Assembly (NCBI GenBank): GCA_000283575.1
Contig: AP012044.1
Coordinates: 682,001-746,000 of the forward strand
Direction: 5' to 3'
Length of the DNA stretch: 64,000 nucleotides
Source: Oscillibacter valericigenes Sjm18-20
Lineage (GTDB): Bacteria; Bacillota; Clostridia; Oscillospirales; Oscillospiraceae
The notes under the pieces are model-generated. The model was not told where the DNA came from and searched no databases. It saw nothing but the letters and a program-made list of their open reading frames with translations. Position numbers and translations under genes: made by a program. Position 1 is the first letter of the stretch; every line of letters begins with the position of its first letter. Below are positions 1-8,841 of this stretch, one piece after another.

Positions 1-2
1 CG

Positions 3-1346
3 GATGATCTCAATTTCCTCGTCATGACCAGCGGGAATCTCAGCGGTCTGCCGATCTGCTATCGGGACCGTACGGCAATCGAAACTCTTGGAACCGTCGC
101 GGAGTATTTCCTGACACATAACCGTGCGATTGAGATTCCGGTGGATGACGCGGTCGTAAAAATCGTGGATAACCATGAGGTACTTGTCCGGTGCGGACGC
201 GGGTACGCGCCTTTGACAATTCCCTTGAAATCAAGATATGCGGTCCTGGCGATGGGGGCGGAGCAGAAAAGTTCCGTCTGCGTTGCCCAAAACGGCTTTG
301 CCGCCGTCAGCCAGTATATAGGGAATTTGAACGAGTATGGAGCCTATCGGACTTTTGAGCGGCAGATCGAACATTTCAAAGGCCTTTTTCACTTTTGCCC
401 GGAGATTGTCGCCCATGACCTGAATCCGGATTCCCTTTCCACGCGCTGCGCAAAGGAACAGGCCGGAAGGAAAATCGCGGTTCAGCATCACCATGCGCAC
501 ATGGCGGGCTGTATGGCGGAACACAAATTGACGCGCGATGTGATCGGCATCGTATACGACGGAACAGGACTGGGTACGGACGGCGCGATCTGGGGCGGAG
601 AATGTTTGACAGGCTCCCGGTCCGAATTTAAAAGGTCCGCCCATTTGGAATATGTAACCCTTCAGGGGGCCGACAGCGTGGTAAAAGAACCGTGGAGATG
701 CGCGGCCTGCTACCTTTTTGCCCTTGGCCTGGATCCTCCTGGGTTTTTACCGCAGATAAACTCCACCTCACTGCATGCGGTTCAGACGGCCTTACAAAAT
801 GGCATACAGTGCTTTGAATCGTCGAGTATGGGGAGGCTTTTTGACTGCGTTGCGGCCCTGTGTGGTTTTCAGGGGGAAATTACCTACGATGCCCAGGCCG
901 CAGTCGAATTGGAAAACTTATATGATACGAATATTTCTGATTGTTACGGCTACCGCATTCACAATACTGAAAACGGATGGATACTTGGATATGAAGAGCT
1001 TCTGAGAAACCTGATCCGCGATCTTCAAAATCAGGTGCCCAGTTCTACCATATCCTCCAGATTTCACAACACCGTGGCAGAGGCAACCGCCGATTGCGTT
1101 GGCAGAATCCGTGAAAAAACCGGGCTGGAGGAGGTTGTCCTGAGCGGCGGAGTTTTTGAAAACACCTGTTTACTTGAGCGGCTGATTTTAAAACTCAGAG
1201 CTTTGAAGTTTAAGGTATATTACAACCGTCTGACCCCGACAAACGACGGCGGCATCTCTTTCGGACAGGCGGCGGCAGCCTGCGCGATGATAAAGGAGAA
1301 AGAATATGTGTCTTGCAATTCCGGCCAAAGTAATCAAACTGAATGA
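3..1346 (+). CDS. hypF: Carbamoyltransferase HypF, C-terminal part (5' end outside window)
   Basis: HypF makes the thiocarbamate carried by HypE from carbamoyl phosphate and ATP, the first step of cyanide-ligand synthesis for [NiFe]-hydrogenase. The frame is open from base 3, so the N-terminal acylphosphatase and zinc-finger parts lie upstream of the window. What remains begins at the end of the YrdC-like domain (MTSGNLSGLP). The Kae1-like carbamoyltransferase domain follows, with the metal-binding HHHAH motif and the glycine-rich segment DGTGLGTDGAIWGGE. Near the C-terminus LSGGVFEN and NDGGISFGQ are family-typical. The stop lies 41 bases inside hypC, so the genes are translationally coupled. 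Family assignment is firm; only the extent is limited by the window. Confidence 0.95.
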   Translation, partial: DDLNFLVMTSGNLSGLPICYRDRTAIETLGTVAEYFLTHNRAIEIPVDDAVVKIVDNHEVLVRCGRGYAPLTIPLKSRYAVLAMGAEQKSSVCVAQNGFAAVSQYIGNLNEYGAYRTFERQIEHFKGLFHFCPEIVAHDLNPDSLSTRCAKEQAGRKIAVQHHHAHMAGCMAEHKLTRDVIGIVYDGTGLGTDGAIWGGECLTGSRSEFKRSAHLEYVTLQGADSVVKEPWRCAACYLFALGLDPPGFLPQINSTSLHAVQTALQNGIQCFESSSMGRLFDCVAALCGFQGEITYDAQAAVELENLYDTNISDCYGYRIHNTENGWILGYEELLRNLIRDLQNQVPSSTISSRFHNTVAEATADCVGRIREKTGLEEVVLSGGVFENTCLLERLILKLRALKFKVYYNRLTPTNDGGISFGQAAAACAMIKEKEYVSCNSGQSNQTE

Positions 1347-1527
1347 CGTTCACGCTGAGGTCGATGTCATGGGCATCCGGAAGAAAGTCAATATTCTGCT
1401 GGTGGATGACCTGAAGATCGGCGATAAGGTCATGGTGCACGCCGGATTTGCCATCAGTAAAATTGACGACGAATATTATGATTTCCTGAAAGAAACGCTG
1501 AAGGAAATGCTGGACGATTCGCCATGA
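1306..1527 (+). CDS. hypC: Hydrogenase assembly chaperone HypC
   Basis: A 73-residue protein beginning MCLAIPAKV, the invariant HypC/HupF start with the essential Cys2 that holds the Fe(CN)2CO precursor together with HypD. The start is fixed by this motif and by an AAGGAG ribosome-binding site just upstream inside the end of hypF. HypC passes the iron centre to the hydrogenase large subunit. Its last codons overlap the hypD start (ATGA), so hypF-hypC-hypD-hypE form one tightly packed operon. Confidence 0.97.
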   Translation: MCLAIPAKVIKLNDVHAEVDVMGIRKKVNILLVDDLKIGDKVMVHAGFAISKIDDEYYDFLKETLKEMLDDSP

Positions 1528-2612
1528 CGCAGGAAGAAAAACGACTGATCGGAAAAACGGTTGATAAGATCAATGAATCCATTCAAAGCGACATTCGCAT
1601 TATGGAGATTTGCGGTACACATACGCATCAAATCGCAAGATTTGGAATCCGAAAGCTTCTCACGCCCAAAATTCATCTTGTGTCCGGTCCCGGCTGTCCG
1701 GTTTGCGTCACGGAGCCGGGTTATATTGATGCGCTGATCGCACTTTTAAAGCGTGAGAAGGTTGCGGTGGCCACATTCGGAGACCTTTTGAGAGTACGCG
1801 GTTTGCTTGGAAGTCTGGAAGAACAGAAGTCTGTCGGGCGAAAGGTCATAACGGTTTACTCGCCGGAAGATAGTATAATTTTGGCGAAAAGGCAGAAAGA
1901 CGAAAGTATTGTGTTTGCGGCGGTTGGCTTTGAAACGACGGCCCCGCTCTATGCGGCGCTGATTCAGACGGCGCGAAAAGAGAACATCCACAATCTATTC
2001 CTTCTGACGTCTTTGAAGCGGATGGAGCCCGCGATCCGCTACATCCTGGGGGAAGTGGGGGTCCATATAGACGGAATGCTCTGTCCTGGGCATGTTGCCG
2101 CGATCACCGGAATCGGGCCTTTCCTGCCCGTCACCGCCGAGTATCATATCCCTGCGGTGATCTGCGGATTTGAGGCGATGGACCTGATTGCTTCCATCGG
2201 CATCTTGTGCGGGCAGATCACCGGAGAATTCCCCGTTCAATTCAGAAATACCTACAGACGGTGCGTCAGCGATTCCGGAAATTCGGCCGCTCTTCGTCTG
2301 ATGAAGGAGGTGTTTGAAATGTCGGACGTAAATTGGAGAGGGATTGGAAGGATTCCAAACTCCGCACTCACATTGAACAATTGTTATGAGGAGTACGACG
2401 CATTGAAGAGATTTGGCCTTGAAATGGAACCGACCCCTGCCGCTTTTTCAGACGGATGCGAGTGCGGAAAAGTTCTAATCGGAGAAAAAACACCGGATAT
2501 GTGCAGAAACTTTGGACGCCTTTGTACTCCGGACCATCCCATGGGGCCATGCATGATATCCTCAGAGGGCGCATGCGCCGCGTATTACAGATTTGGAGGC
2601 GGTGAAGTTTGA
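1524..2612 (+). CDS. hypD: Hydrogenase formation protein HypD
   Basis: A 362-residue Fe-S protein that assembles the Fe(CN)2CO unit with HypC and HypE. Diagnostic motifs are visible: ICGTHTHQI near residue 28, SGPGCPVC near residue 55 (catalytic cysteines), GFETTAP in the middle, and a cysteine-rich C-terminus (DGCECGKVLIG, then CTPDHPMGPCMIS) that carries the [4Fe-4S] ligands. Length and motif order match the family. The start ATG overlaps the hypC stop; the end overlaps the TTG start of hypE. Confidence 0.97.
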   Translation: MTQEEKRLIGKTVDKINESIQSDIRIMEICGTHTHQIARFGIRKLLTPKIHLVSGPGCPVCVTEPGYIDALIALLKREKVAVATFGDLLRVRGLLGSLEEQKSVGRKVITVYSPEDSIILAKRQKDESIVFAAVGFETTAPLYAALIQTARKENIHNLFLLTSLKRMEPAIRYILGEVGVHIDGMLCPGHVAAITGIGPFLPVTAEYHIPAVICGFEAMDLIASIGILCGQITGEFPVQFRNTYRRCVSDSGNSAALRLMKEVFEMSDVNWRGIGRIPNSALTLNNCYEEYDALKRFGLEMEPTPAAFSDGCECGKVLIGEKTPDMCRNFGRLCTPDHPMGPCMISSEGACAAYYRFGGGEV

Positions 2613-3607
2613 AAGGGAAAGTTACGCTCCGGCACGGTGACGGAGGTCTCCATACAAATCGGTTGATCCGGGATATTTTCTTTCGCCATTTTGACAATGA
2701 AATTCTTACAGGCTATCAGGATGCCGCCATTTTTTCAACGGGAACCGGACGGCTGGCGTTTACGACGGACAGCTTCGTGGTAAAACCGATCTTTTTCCCG
2801 GGCGGGGACATCGGAAAGCTCGCCGTATCCGGAACCGTCAATGACTTGACGGCGGCGGGAGCGGTTCCGCTCTACCTGAGCGCGGGTTTTGTGATAGAGG
2901 AGGGGTTTGAGCTTGAGAAGCTCGATCAAATCGCCGCATCCATGAGCCGGACCTGCAAACTGGCCGGAGCGCAAATTGTGACGGGAGATACAAAGGTTGT
3001 TGAAAAGGGTTTGGTTGACGGAGTGTATATCAACACTTCCGGAATTGGACGGGTGCATAAGTGCTTTCATCCCAGGCAGATAACCACCGGTGATGAGATC
3101 ATTCTGACAGGGACGATCGCGGAACACGGCACGGCAATCCTGCTGGAACGATATGATCTGGGGCTGCAAAGTGAGATTGCAAGCGATTGCAGGCCGCTAT
3201 CTGAAATTATTCCGGCGCTCGGCGATCACATCAAGCATATAAAATTGATGCGGGACCCTACGCGGGGCGGAATCGCCACCGCTCTTTGCGAAATAGCGGA
3301 AAGTCAACATATCGGTGCTTTGATCGAAGAGGAAAACTTGCAGATCCGTCCATCTGTGGGCGCTGTCCATGAACTTCTGGGCACAGATCCCCTTTACTTC
3401 GCCAGCGAGGGGAGAATGATTCTTGTCGTCCAAAAGGGCTGTGGCATGGAAATCGTGAATATTCTCAAAAGCCATGAGAGCTGCCGTGATGCAGAACGAA
3501 TCGGGGCATTCGATGAGGCGCGCAGCAAAGTTTGCCTCCGGACGACTCTGGGAGGCGAACGGATACTCAGTATGCTGGAAAATCAGATGATTTCCAGAAT
3601 CTGCTGA
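2609..3607 (+). CDS. hypE: Hydrogenase maturation protein HypE
   Basis: A 332-residue AIR-synthase/PurM-like ATPase that dehydrates the thiocarbamate on its C-terminal cysteine to thiocyanate. The sequence ends in the family signature RIC, giving that cysteine. The N-terminus KVTLRHGDGG and the segment MRDPTRGGIATAL are typical. Translation appears to start at TTG overlapping the hypD stop, with GGAGGCGG shortly upstream. The hydrogenase structural genes are not in this window, so the enzyme served cannot be named. Confidence 0.96.
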   Translation: MKGKVTLRHGDGGLHTNRLIRDIFFRHFDNEILTGYQDAAIFSTGTGRLAFTTDSFVVKPIFFPGGDIGKLAVSGTVNDLTAAGAVPLYLSAGFVIEEGFELEKLDQIAASMSRTCKLAGAQIVTGDTKVVEKGLVDGVYINTSGIGRVHKCFHPRQITTGDEIILTGTIAEHGTAILLERYDLGLQSEIASDCRPLSEIIPALGDHIKHIKLMRDPTRGGIATALCEIAESQHIGALIEEENLQIRPSVGAVHELLGTDPLYFASEGRMILVVQKGCGMEIVNILKSHESCRDAERIGAFDEARSKVCLRTTLGGERILSMLENQMISRIC

Positions 3608-3675
3608 TAGATTATTGAATCTTTAAGGAGAATTGGCATGACGCCCGGTTCCGGCAGCGGGAGCGATGGCTTAGG

Positions 3676-5796
3676 CTAAAGGCCTCTGTGATTTGACGCA
3701 TTTACCTTAAGCATTCCGCATACCTTACGCAGAGTAAACCGGTAGAATGCCCAGATGACCGCGCTCATGCCAAGAACAACAAACAGACAGTTTATCAGGC
3801 CGGAAATCTCGCTTTTGGTCATCCTGTTATCATTGAAGAACAGAATCATGATGTAGAAAATGTAGATCAGCGACGTGCCGATGAAAGCCGGCACACCGAA
3901 AACTTTTGAAATCTGTCCCCTTACGGAACGGTAAAGATATTGCGGCGTTGCACCAAGATGCCTTAAATCTTCATAGACCTGACGGTTGTTTATGGCAATG
4001 GTCAGACATCTCGTGTAGCCAATGACGAGCACGGCGGCAAAGCATACGATTGCAATAAACACAAACAGCATCAGGAACACGGCGTAAGTCGCCACAAAAT
4101 CGCTTCTGTCAAGGACGCGGAACTGGGGTACATACTTCCAGAACTGCTTGAACTGCGAAGAATCCCGCTGTGCGTAGCTGATTTGGGTCATGCTGCTTGT
4201 ATCGCCCCAATAGGTTTCCCCCGCCTCGTCAGCTGCGATTTTCTCCACGCGGTCATAATACTCCGGAAGTTCACATTCAGGGCCCGAGCGGTCTACGATG
4301 GAGCTAAAGAGCTTTTTGGCAAAGTCATAGGTTTGCAGATCGTTCTCAACATTGAAATAGACAAGCTTTTCGAACCACTCATCCGCAAGTCCGGCTGTAA
4401 TATTTCCGTAGTCCGCATCGTCCAGCACATAGTAGGAAGCCGCCATCATGTCATAATGCAAATACTCCTGAAACGAAATATTCAGGGTTTTGCGCGTCGT
4501 CATATTTGTGAGTAAAGTGCTATCGACCGGGGTCCTGTCATCGCCGGTTCCATCCTCCGCAATGACGGCGGCAAATTTTCCGGGCATGATGTCAATGTTC
4601 TGCCCGGTCATGAAATTGAAGCTGCTCTCAGGAATGTAATTGCCCTCGCCGTTCAGTGTACGGTATTCAAAGTGATATTTGCCTCCCTCGTCGTCAATCT
4701 CCTTCTGCCCGTCCCGGCCAAGGACCGCAAAACCCGTATTCTTCCAGCTTGTGATCGTGACGCCGTTTTCCGACACCATCTTCTCAATATCTGTGCGTGT
4801 CAGCATATTCTGATCGGCGCGATAATGGAAAGCATAGTCTATCGGGCGGTTCTGCGTCTCCTGCATTGCGCCCGTGCCGAGCATTGGCGAGTAAAAAGCG
4901 GCAAAATAGGCTCCGGCGATCAAAACCGTGATAACCAGCATATTGTTTACCGTCTGTCTTCCCTGGAACTTCATCATACTGTGTGTTATGATGTTTTTAT
5001 ATCTGCTTTTGCCGTGCCTCCAGCCACGGACAACCGTGTGGATCAGAACCATATAAAGGCCGATTAAAAGCGGCAGATAGGCAATATTGGTCCAGGCAGG
5101 CGGATACCAGCGGAGTACCGTTACAAAGAAAACCGGCAGAAAATACCCTCCGAAGCAGCCGATCACTATAAGCAGAATTCCCACGGGACCGCACCATGGC
5201 CTTACGTCATGAATCGGTTCGCTTTTCCGCTGTTCGTTTACAACGTCCATGACATTGGTTCGTCCAATAAACCTCTTGCCCATCACTAACAGCGACGAAA
5301 GTACAAATGCCGTAAACGTAGCCGCGATCAGATAAGCCTGCGGGTCAAAGGATAAGGACATCTCCTGTGTATCTACAAGGAGAAGCCGAAAAAACTGCCA
5401 GATGCACCATGCCAGCGGCGTGCCAAGCAATGCGCCGATCAGGCAGGCACCTGTTGAAAAGGACGTCAGCTCTTTAAAAAGCTGCCCGCGTATCTGGGCG
5501 CGCGAGGCGCCCAGTGCCATAAAAATACCGACCTCCCGCGATTTATAGCGAAAAAAGAGTAAACCGGCATAGGTTGTAAAAACGCCGCATCCGACGGCGG
5601 CAAGCCCAAAAATCATCATCACCTGCTTGCGCGAGTCTCCCCCTTCAGGTAAGATTGTGAGAACGGTGGGTGAGCGCATCATAGATACATAGGCGGTAAT
5701 CAGCAGGACGGAAAAGAAGATGCAAGAGCCAAGCAGCAGATAATTCTTTTTGTTTTGGCGGCGAAGCGCGGCGTTGATTTCTCCAAAGGTCTTCAT
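3676..5796 (-). CDS. BceB-like ABC transporter permease (FtsX/MacB-type)
   Basis: A 706-residue permease. It has one N-terminal membrane segment, a cluster of segments to about residue 290, a long extracytoplasmic domain (about 300-560), and three or four more C-terminal segments: the layout of BceB/VraG-type permeases linked to antimicrobial-peptide sensing and resistance. The text FRYKSREVGIFMALGASRAQI is the usual FtsX-domain cytoplasmic signature. It overlaps the ATPase gene upstream by four bases, so the two are co-translated. It is divergent from a LytTR/GHKL regulator pair rather than the usual BceRS pair. Substrate unknown; antimicrobial-peptide detoxification is inference. Confidence 0.85.
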   Translation of the reverse strand: MKTFGEINAALRRQNKKNYLLLGSCIFFSVLLITAYVSMMRSPTVLTILPEGGDSRKQVMMIFGLAAVGCGVFTTYAGLLFFRYKSREVGIFMALGASRAQIRGQLFKELTSFSTGACLIGALLGTPLAWCIWQFFRLLLVDTQEMSLSFDPQAYLIAATFTAFVLSSLLVMGKRFIGRTNVMDVVNEQRKSEPIHDVRPWCGPVGILLIVIGCFGGYFLPVFFVTVLRWYPPAWTNIAYLPLLIGLYMVLIHTVVRGWRHGKSRYKNIITHSMMKFQGRQTVNNMLVITVLIAGAYFAAFYSPMLGTGAMQETQNRPIDYAFHYRADQNMLTRTDIEKMVSENGVTITSWKNTGFAVLGRDGQKEIDDEGGKYHFEYRTLNGEGNYIPESSFNFMTGQNIDIMPGKFAAVIAEDGTGDDRTPVDSTLLTNMTTRKTLNISFQEYLHYDMMAASYYVLDDADYGNITAGLADEWFEKLVYFNVENDLQTYDFAKKLFSSIVDRSGPECELPEYYDRVEKIAADEAGETYWGDTSSMTQISYAQRDSSQFKQFWKYVPQFRVLDRSDFVATYAVFLMLFVFIAIVCFAAVLVIGYTRCLTIAINNRQVYEDLRHLGATPQYLYRSVRGQISKVFGVPAFIGTSLIYIFYIMILFFNDNRMTKSEISGLINCLFVVLGMSAVIWAFYRFTLRKVCGMLKVNASNHRGL

Positions 5797-6542
5797 GCCA
5801 CATCACCGCTCATTTCCTTGATCGCTTCAAGCAGCTCATCCTGAAACGCTCCGCGCTCTTTTTTTTCCTTTTCAAGACACCTGTATACGGTACCGTCCTT
5901 CAGCATGATGACCCTGTCGCAAAAAGAAGCGGAAAAACTGTCGTGCGTCACCATAAAGATCGTTGCGGAAAGCTTGTTTCGGGCGTCCTCGAAGGAAGAT
6001 ATGACCGCTCGGCTTGACTTCGAATCCAGGTTTCCGGTGGGCTCATCGGCAAGAATCATCAAAGGCTCATTCATCAGGGCGCGGGCAACCGCAGTTCGCT
6101 GCTTCTCACCTCCGGATATCTCGGCGGGATACTTATTCTTCATTTGGCTTATTCCGAATATCTCACAGAGCTCGTTTCCGCGCTGTTCCATAGCCTTGCT
6201 TGTGTCTCCCCCTATAATGCGCGGTAGCAGAATGTTGTCCAGAACGCTAAGCCCATCGAGCAGCATAAAATCCTGAAAAACAAAGCCCAGTTTTTGATTA
6301 CGGACTTTGGCAAGGGAATTCTCATTCAGGTTTTTTAATTCCTGTCCTCCCAACGTGATTTGCCCTCCATCGAAAGGAATGTAGCAGGAAATACAATTTA
6401 GCAACGTCGTTTTGCCTGAACCGGAAGGCCCCATAACGGCGACAAATTCGCCTTGTGCCACCGTCAGGTCTACCCCTTTGAGTACCTCATAGGTTGTTTT
6501 TCCTACCTTGTAAGATTTGTGCAGGCCTTTTACCTGAAGCAT
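5793..6542 (-). CDS. ABC transporter ATP-binding protein (BceA/LolD-like)
   Basis: A 249-residue nucleotide-binding subunit. Walker A is GPSGSGKTT, the Q-loop lies in FVFQDFMLLDGLSVLDN, the signature motif is ISGGEKQR, Walker B is MILADEPTGNLDS, and the H-loop is MVTHDS. The sequence resembles the MacB/LolD/BceA clade that pairs with FtsX-type permeases. It is first in a two-gene minus-strand operon with the permease, and its stop overlaps the permease start. Confidence 0.9.
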   Translation of the reverse strand: MLQVKGLHKSYKVGKTTYEVLKGVDLTVAQGEFVAVMGPSGSGKTTLLNCISCYIPFDGGQITLGGQELKNLNENSLAKVRNQKLGFVFQDFMLLDGLSVLDNILLPRIIGGDTSKAMEQRGNELCEIFGISQMKNKYPAEISGGEKQRTAVARALMNEPLMILADEPTGNLDSKSSRAVISSFEDARNKLSATIFMVTHDSFSASFCDRVIMLKDGTVYRCLEKEKKERGAFQDELLEAIKEMSGDVA

Positions 6543-6627
6543 AATAAAACCACCTTTCTATGGTGCGATCCTACCTCACGAAAGCGGGTCCTGGATTTTT
6601 CCATGGCATATCCTGCTGTGAATTTGA

Positions 6628-6666
6628 AAAGTTCTGCACGGAGCGAATGAGCTTGTAAAGTTCTGC
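6628..6666. promoter_or_regulatory. Direct repeat AAAGTTCTGC, candidate LytTR operator
   Basis: The decamer AAAGTTCTGC occurs at 6628-6637 and again at 6657-6666 in the 219-base divergent region between the ABC operon and the LytTR regulator gene. LytTR-type regulators bind paired direct repeats, so this is a reasonable target site. That function is inferred. The rest of the region is A/T-rich, with a TTGACC element at 6718-6723 that may belong to the regulator promoter. Confidence 0.4.
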
Positions 6667-6761
6667 CGCCCGGATGTAATTTTTTGCAGGCGGAAGAAGA
6701 AGGGTGTGTTTTTATTTTGACCGCTCTATGTTAAGATTGAACAAAGACAGAAGGTGATGAA

Positions 6762-7481
6762 ATGCTTCGGATAGGAATTTGCGATGATGAACTTGCTGCA
6801 CGGGACGCACTCCGCCTTTCACTGGAACGTTTGCTCAGGGAAGACGATGGAAAAGTTTTATACGATTTTTCCTCTGGAGAGGGGGTTGTCAAGTGGCTGG
6901 CAAAACACTCCGGAGAACTGGACCTGCTCTTTCTGGATGTCGAACTCGGTGGAATTTCCGGGATGGAAGCAGCAAAACAAATTCGGCTGCGGGACACAAA
7001 TCTGATGCTCGTATTTGTCACAGGCTATGCCGATTTTGTTTTCGACGGATATGCCGTGGGGGCAATGGATTATCTCGTAAAGCCGATCAAAGAAGATAAG
7101 CTTTCACAGGTGCTAGTCCGCGTCCAAAAGCTTCTTGAATGTCGGAAGCCCCAGACGTTTATTGTACAGAATTCCGAAGGCCTGTATCGGATTGTAAAAA
7201 AAGACATTCTTTATTTATGCAGTGACAGACGTCTAGTCAAGGTTTTAACGCGCGACCGGGAATTTTCTTTTTATGGAAAACTGGATGAAGTGGAATCGTC
7301 GCTGGGCTCCGGCTTTGTCCGCATTCATCAGCGCTATCTTGTCCGTGCGGAAGCTGTTTTGAAAATTGAAAAAAACAACGTGACAATAAGTGATACTCGC
7401 TTACCCATCAGCCGGGCTTTGCAAAAGTCTGCTATGACGGCGCTGGCCCGGAACATGATAGGAGGCGATATTCAGTGGTGA
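6762..7481 (+). CDS. LytTR-family response regulator
   Basis: A 239-residue protein. The N-terminal receiver domain has acidic residues in ICDDE, the phosphoacceptor Asp in LLFLDVELG, and the conserved Lys in DYLVKPI. A C-terminal LytTR DNA-binding domain runs from about residue 135 (YLCSDRRLVKVLTRDREFSFYG). The start ATG follows AAGGTGATGAA. Its end overlaps the kinase gene, so they form a two-component pair. The divergent ABC transporter is the obvious target, by position only. Confidence 0.93.
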   Translation: MLRIGICDDELAARDALRLSLERLLREDDGKVLYDFSSGEGVVKWLAKHSGELDLLFLDVELGGISGMEAAKQIRLRDTNLMLVFVTGYADFVFDGYAVGAMDYLVKPIKEDKLSQVLVRVQKLLECRKPQTFIVQNSEGLYRIVKKDILYLCSDRRLVKVLTRDREFSFYGKLDEVESSLGSGFVRIHQRYLVRAEAVLKIEKNNVTISDTRLPISRALQKSAMTALARNMIGGDIQW

Positions 7482-8722
7482 ATATCGAGGTTGTGATTTT
7501 CAGGACACTCAATAGTGTCTGCGGTTTTATTGCGCCGTACGTTACACTTGTTTCACTGGAACACTTTCTTCCAGTGCGAAAAAAGCGCTGGGCTAAGCCG
7601 CTGCTTTATGTCGGCTGCTGTCTTTTCGTTGGAATGATCATTTACATCGGTGATCGGGCAAATCTGCCAGGGGCTCTGATCCCATTCGGTCTGGCGGTCT
7701 TCCTGTGCTGTGAAGGAGATTGGCTTCAGTGCCTGTCGATCACCTTGATTTTTTCAAGTCTGGGGCTGTCTTTTAACGCCCTTGTGGACAGTTCGTTTAT
7801 TCTGTGGGATATCATACATTTCCTGCGTCTTTTGCTATGGCTTGGCGTCTATCTCTCGCTTAGGCGGTTTGCACCGAAACAGGAATATAACCTTTCGCCC
7901 AGCTTATGGGTGCTGATCGATGTTCTGACGCTGACGCCTTTTGCGGCAACACTGATTACTGTTTTGCTCAGTCAAAACATCGAGAGGATATCCGACAACA
8001 TCCAGGGTTTTCTTTTGCTTCTGGTGGTTACGCTTTCTTCCTTCGGGCTTTTATGGGCAGTGGTCATCCTTGCGCGTCAGCAGAAGCTTGAACAGGAAAA
8101 ACGCTTCTATGAAATGAACCGTCTGTATTATCGAAATCTGGAACAGGAGCAGTTTCAGGTACGGCGGCTCAGGCATGATATGGCAAATCATTTACAGACG
8201 ATGTCCGGGTTGTCCGAGCCTGAAATGCGCGAATACCTGAGAAGCCTTATCAATTCTCCGGCGATGGAGCACGCGCAGAGGTTTTGTGAGAACAATGTTG
8301 TCAATGTTGTTTTGGCTTCAAAAATGGCGGTCATGGAACAAAGCAAAATTGATGCGGATATTGAAGTGGCAGTGCCATCGGAGATTCCGGTTCAGGATGT
8401 CGACCTGTGTGCGCTTTTTGCGAACGGCCTTGACAACGCGATTGAAGCTTGCGAAAAGCTTTCGGAAGAGCAAAGAAGAGTTTCGGTGAAAACAAGAACG
8501 GACAAGGGCTTATTCGTAATGAAGGTACAAAATTCTCATAGCGGGAAAATAGTGTGGGAGAACAGTATGCCTGTTACGACAAAAAAGGATGCGGGCGCCC
8601 ATGGTTTCGGCCTTGCCGGGATCCGTGAGATTGCCGCGAGGTACGGCGGGTCTGTAACCATCACAGAAGAGGCGGGGCAGTTTGTACTTCTTGTATACTT
8701 TCCTCTGAACGAAAACAGATAG
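7475..8722 (+). CDS. GHKL-domain sensor histidine kinase (AgrC/VirS-like)
   Basis: A 415-residue kinase starting at GTG inside the end of the regulator gene. The first about 200 residues contain roughly six membrane segments. The histidine box is RLRHDMANHLQ near residue 230. A GHKL ATPase domain follows, with the N-box LFANGLDNAIEA and the glycine box HGFGLAGIREI. This is the quorum-sensing/peptide-sensing class that pairs with LytTR regulators. No peptide precursor gene was seen next to it. Confidence 0.92.
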   Translation: MVNIEVVIFRTLNSVCGFIAPYVTLVSLEHFLPVRKKRWAKPLLYVGCCLFVGMIIYIGDRANLPGALIPFGLAVFLCCEGDWLQCLSITLIFSSLGLSFNALVDSSFILWDIIHFLRLLLWLGVYLSLRRFAPKQEYNLSPSLWVLIDVLTLTPFAATLITVLLSQNIERISDNIQGFLLLLVVTLSSFGLLWAVVILARQQKLEQEKRFYEMNRLYYRNLEQEQFQVRRLRHDMANHLQTMSGLSEPEMREYLRSLINSPAMEHAQRFCENNVVNVVLASKMAVMEQSKIDADIEVAVPSEIPVQDVDLCALFANGLDNAIEACEKLSEEQRRVSVKTRTDKGLFVMKVQNSHSGKIVWENSMPVTTKKDAGAHGFGLAGIREIAARYGGSVTITEEAGQFVLLVYFPLNENR

Positions 8723-8790
8723 TAATCGGAAAATTTACTCTAACGGCGTCAAATAACCCTGGAAGAGTACGAAAAATCAGGGTAAAAAAT

Positions 8791-8820
8791 GGGCGGCATT
8801 TCCGTGGTGAAATGCCGCCC
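8791..8820 (-). terminator. Intrinsic terminator after the FMN-binding protein gene
   Basis: A perfect 12-bp stem (GGGCGGCATTTC with its complement) and a 6-base loop, followed on the minus strand by TTTTTT (8784-8789). It terminates the apbE/FMN operon and may also stop convergent transcription from the GHKL kinase gene. Confidence 0.85.
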
Positions 8821-8841
8821 GTTGGACTCATATTGTTGCGC

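Noticed and set aside
3638..3679. 13-codon ORF after hypE with AAGGAG and ATG (MTPGSGSGSDGLG)
   Set aside because: Too short and low-complexity, overlapping the end of the convergent permease gene; no family resemblance. At most a remnant of a lost gene.
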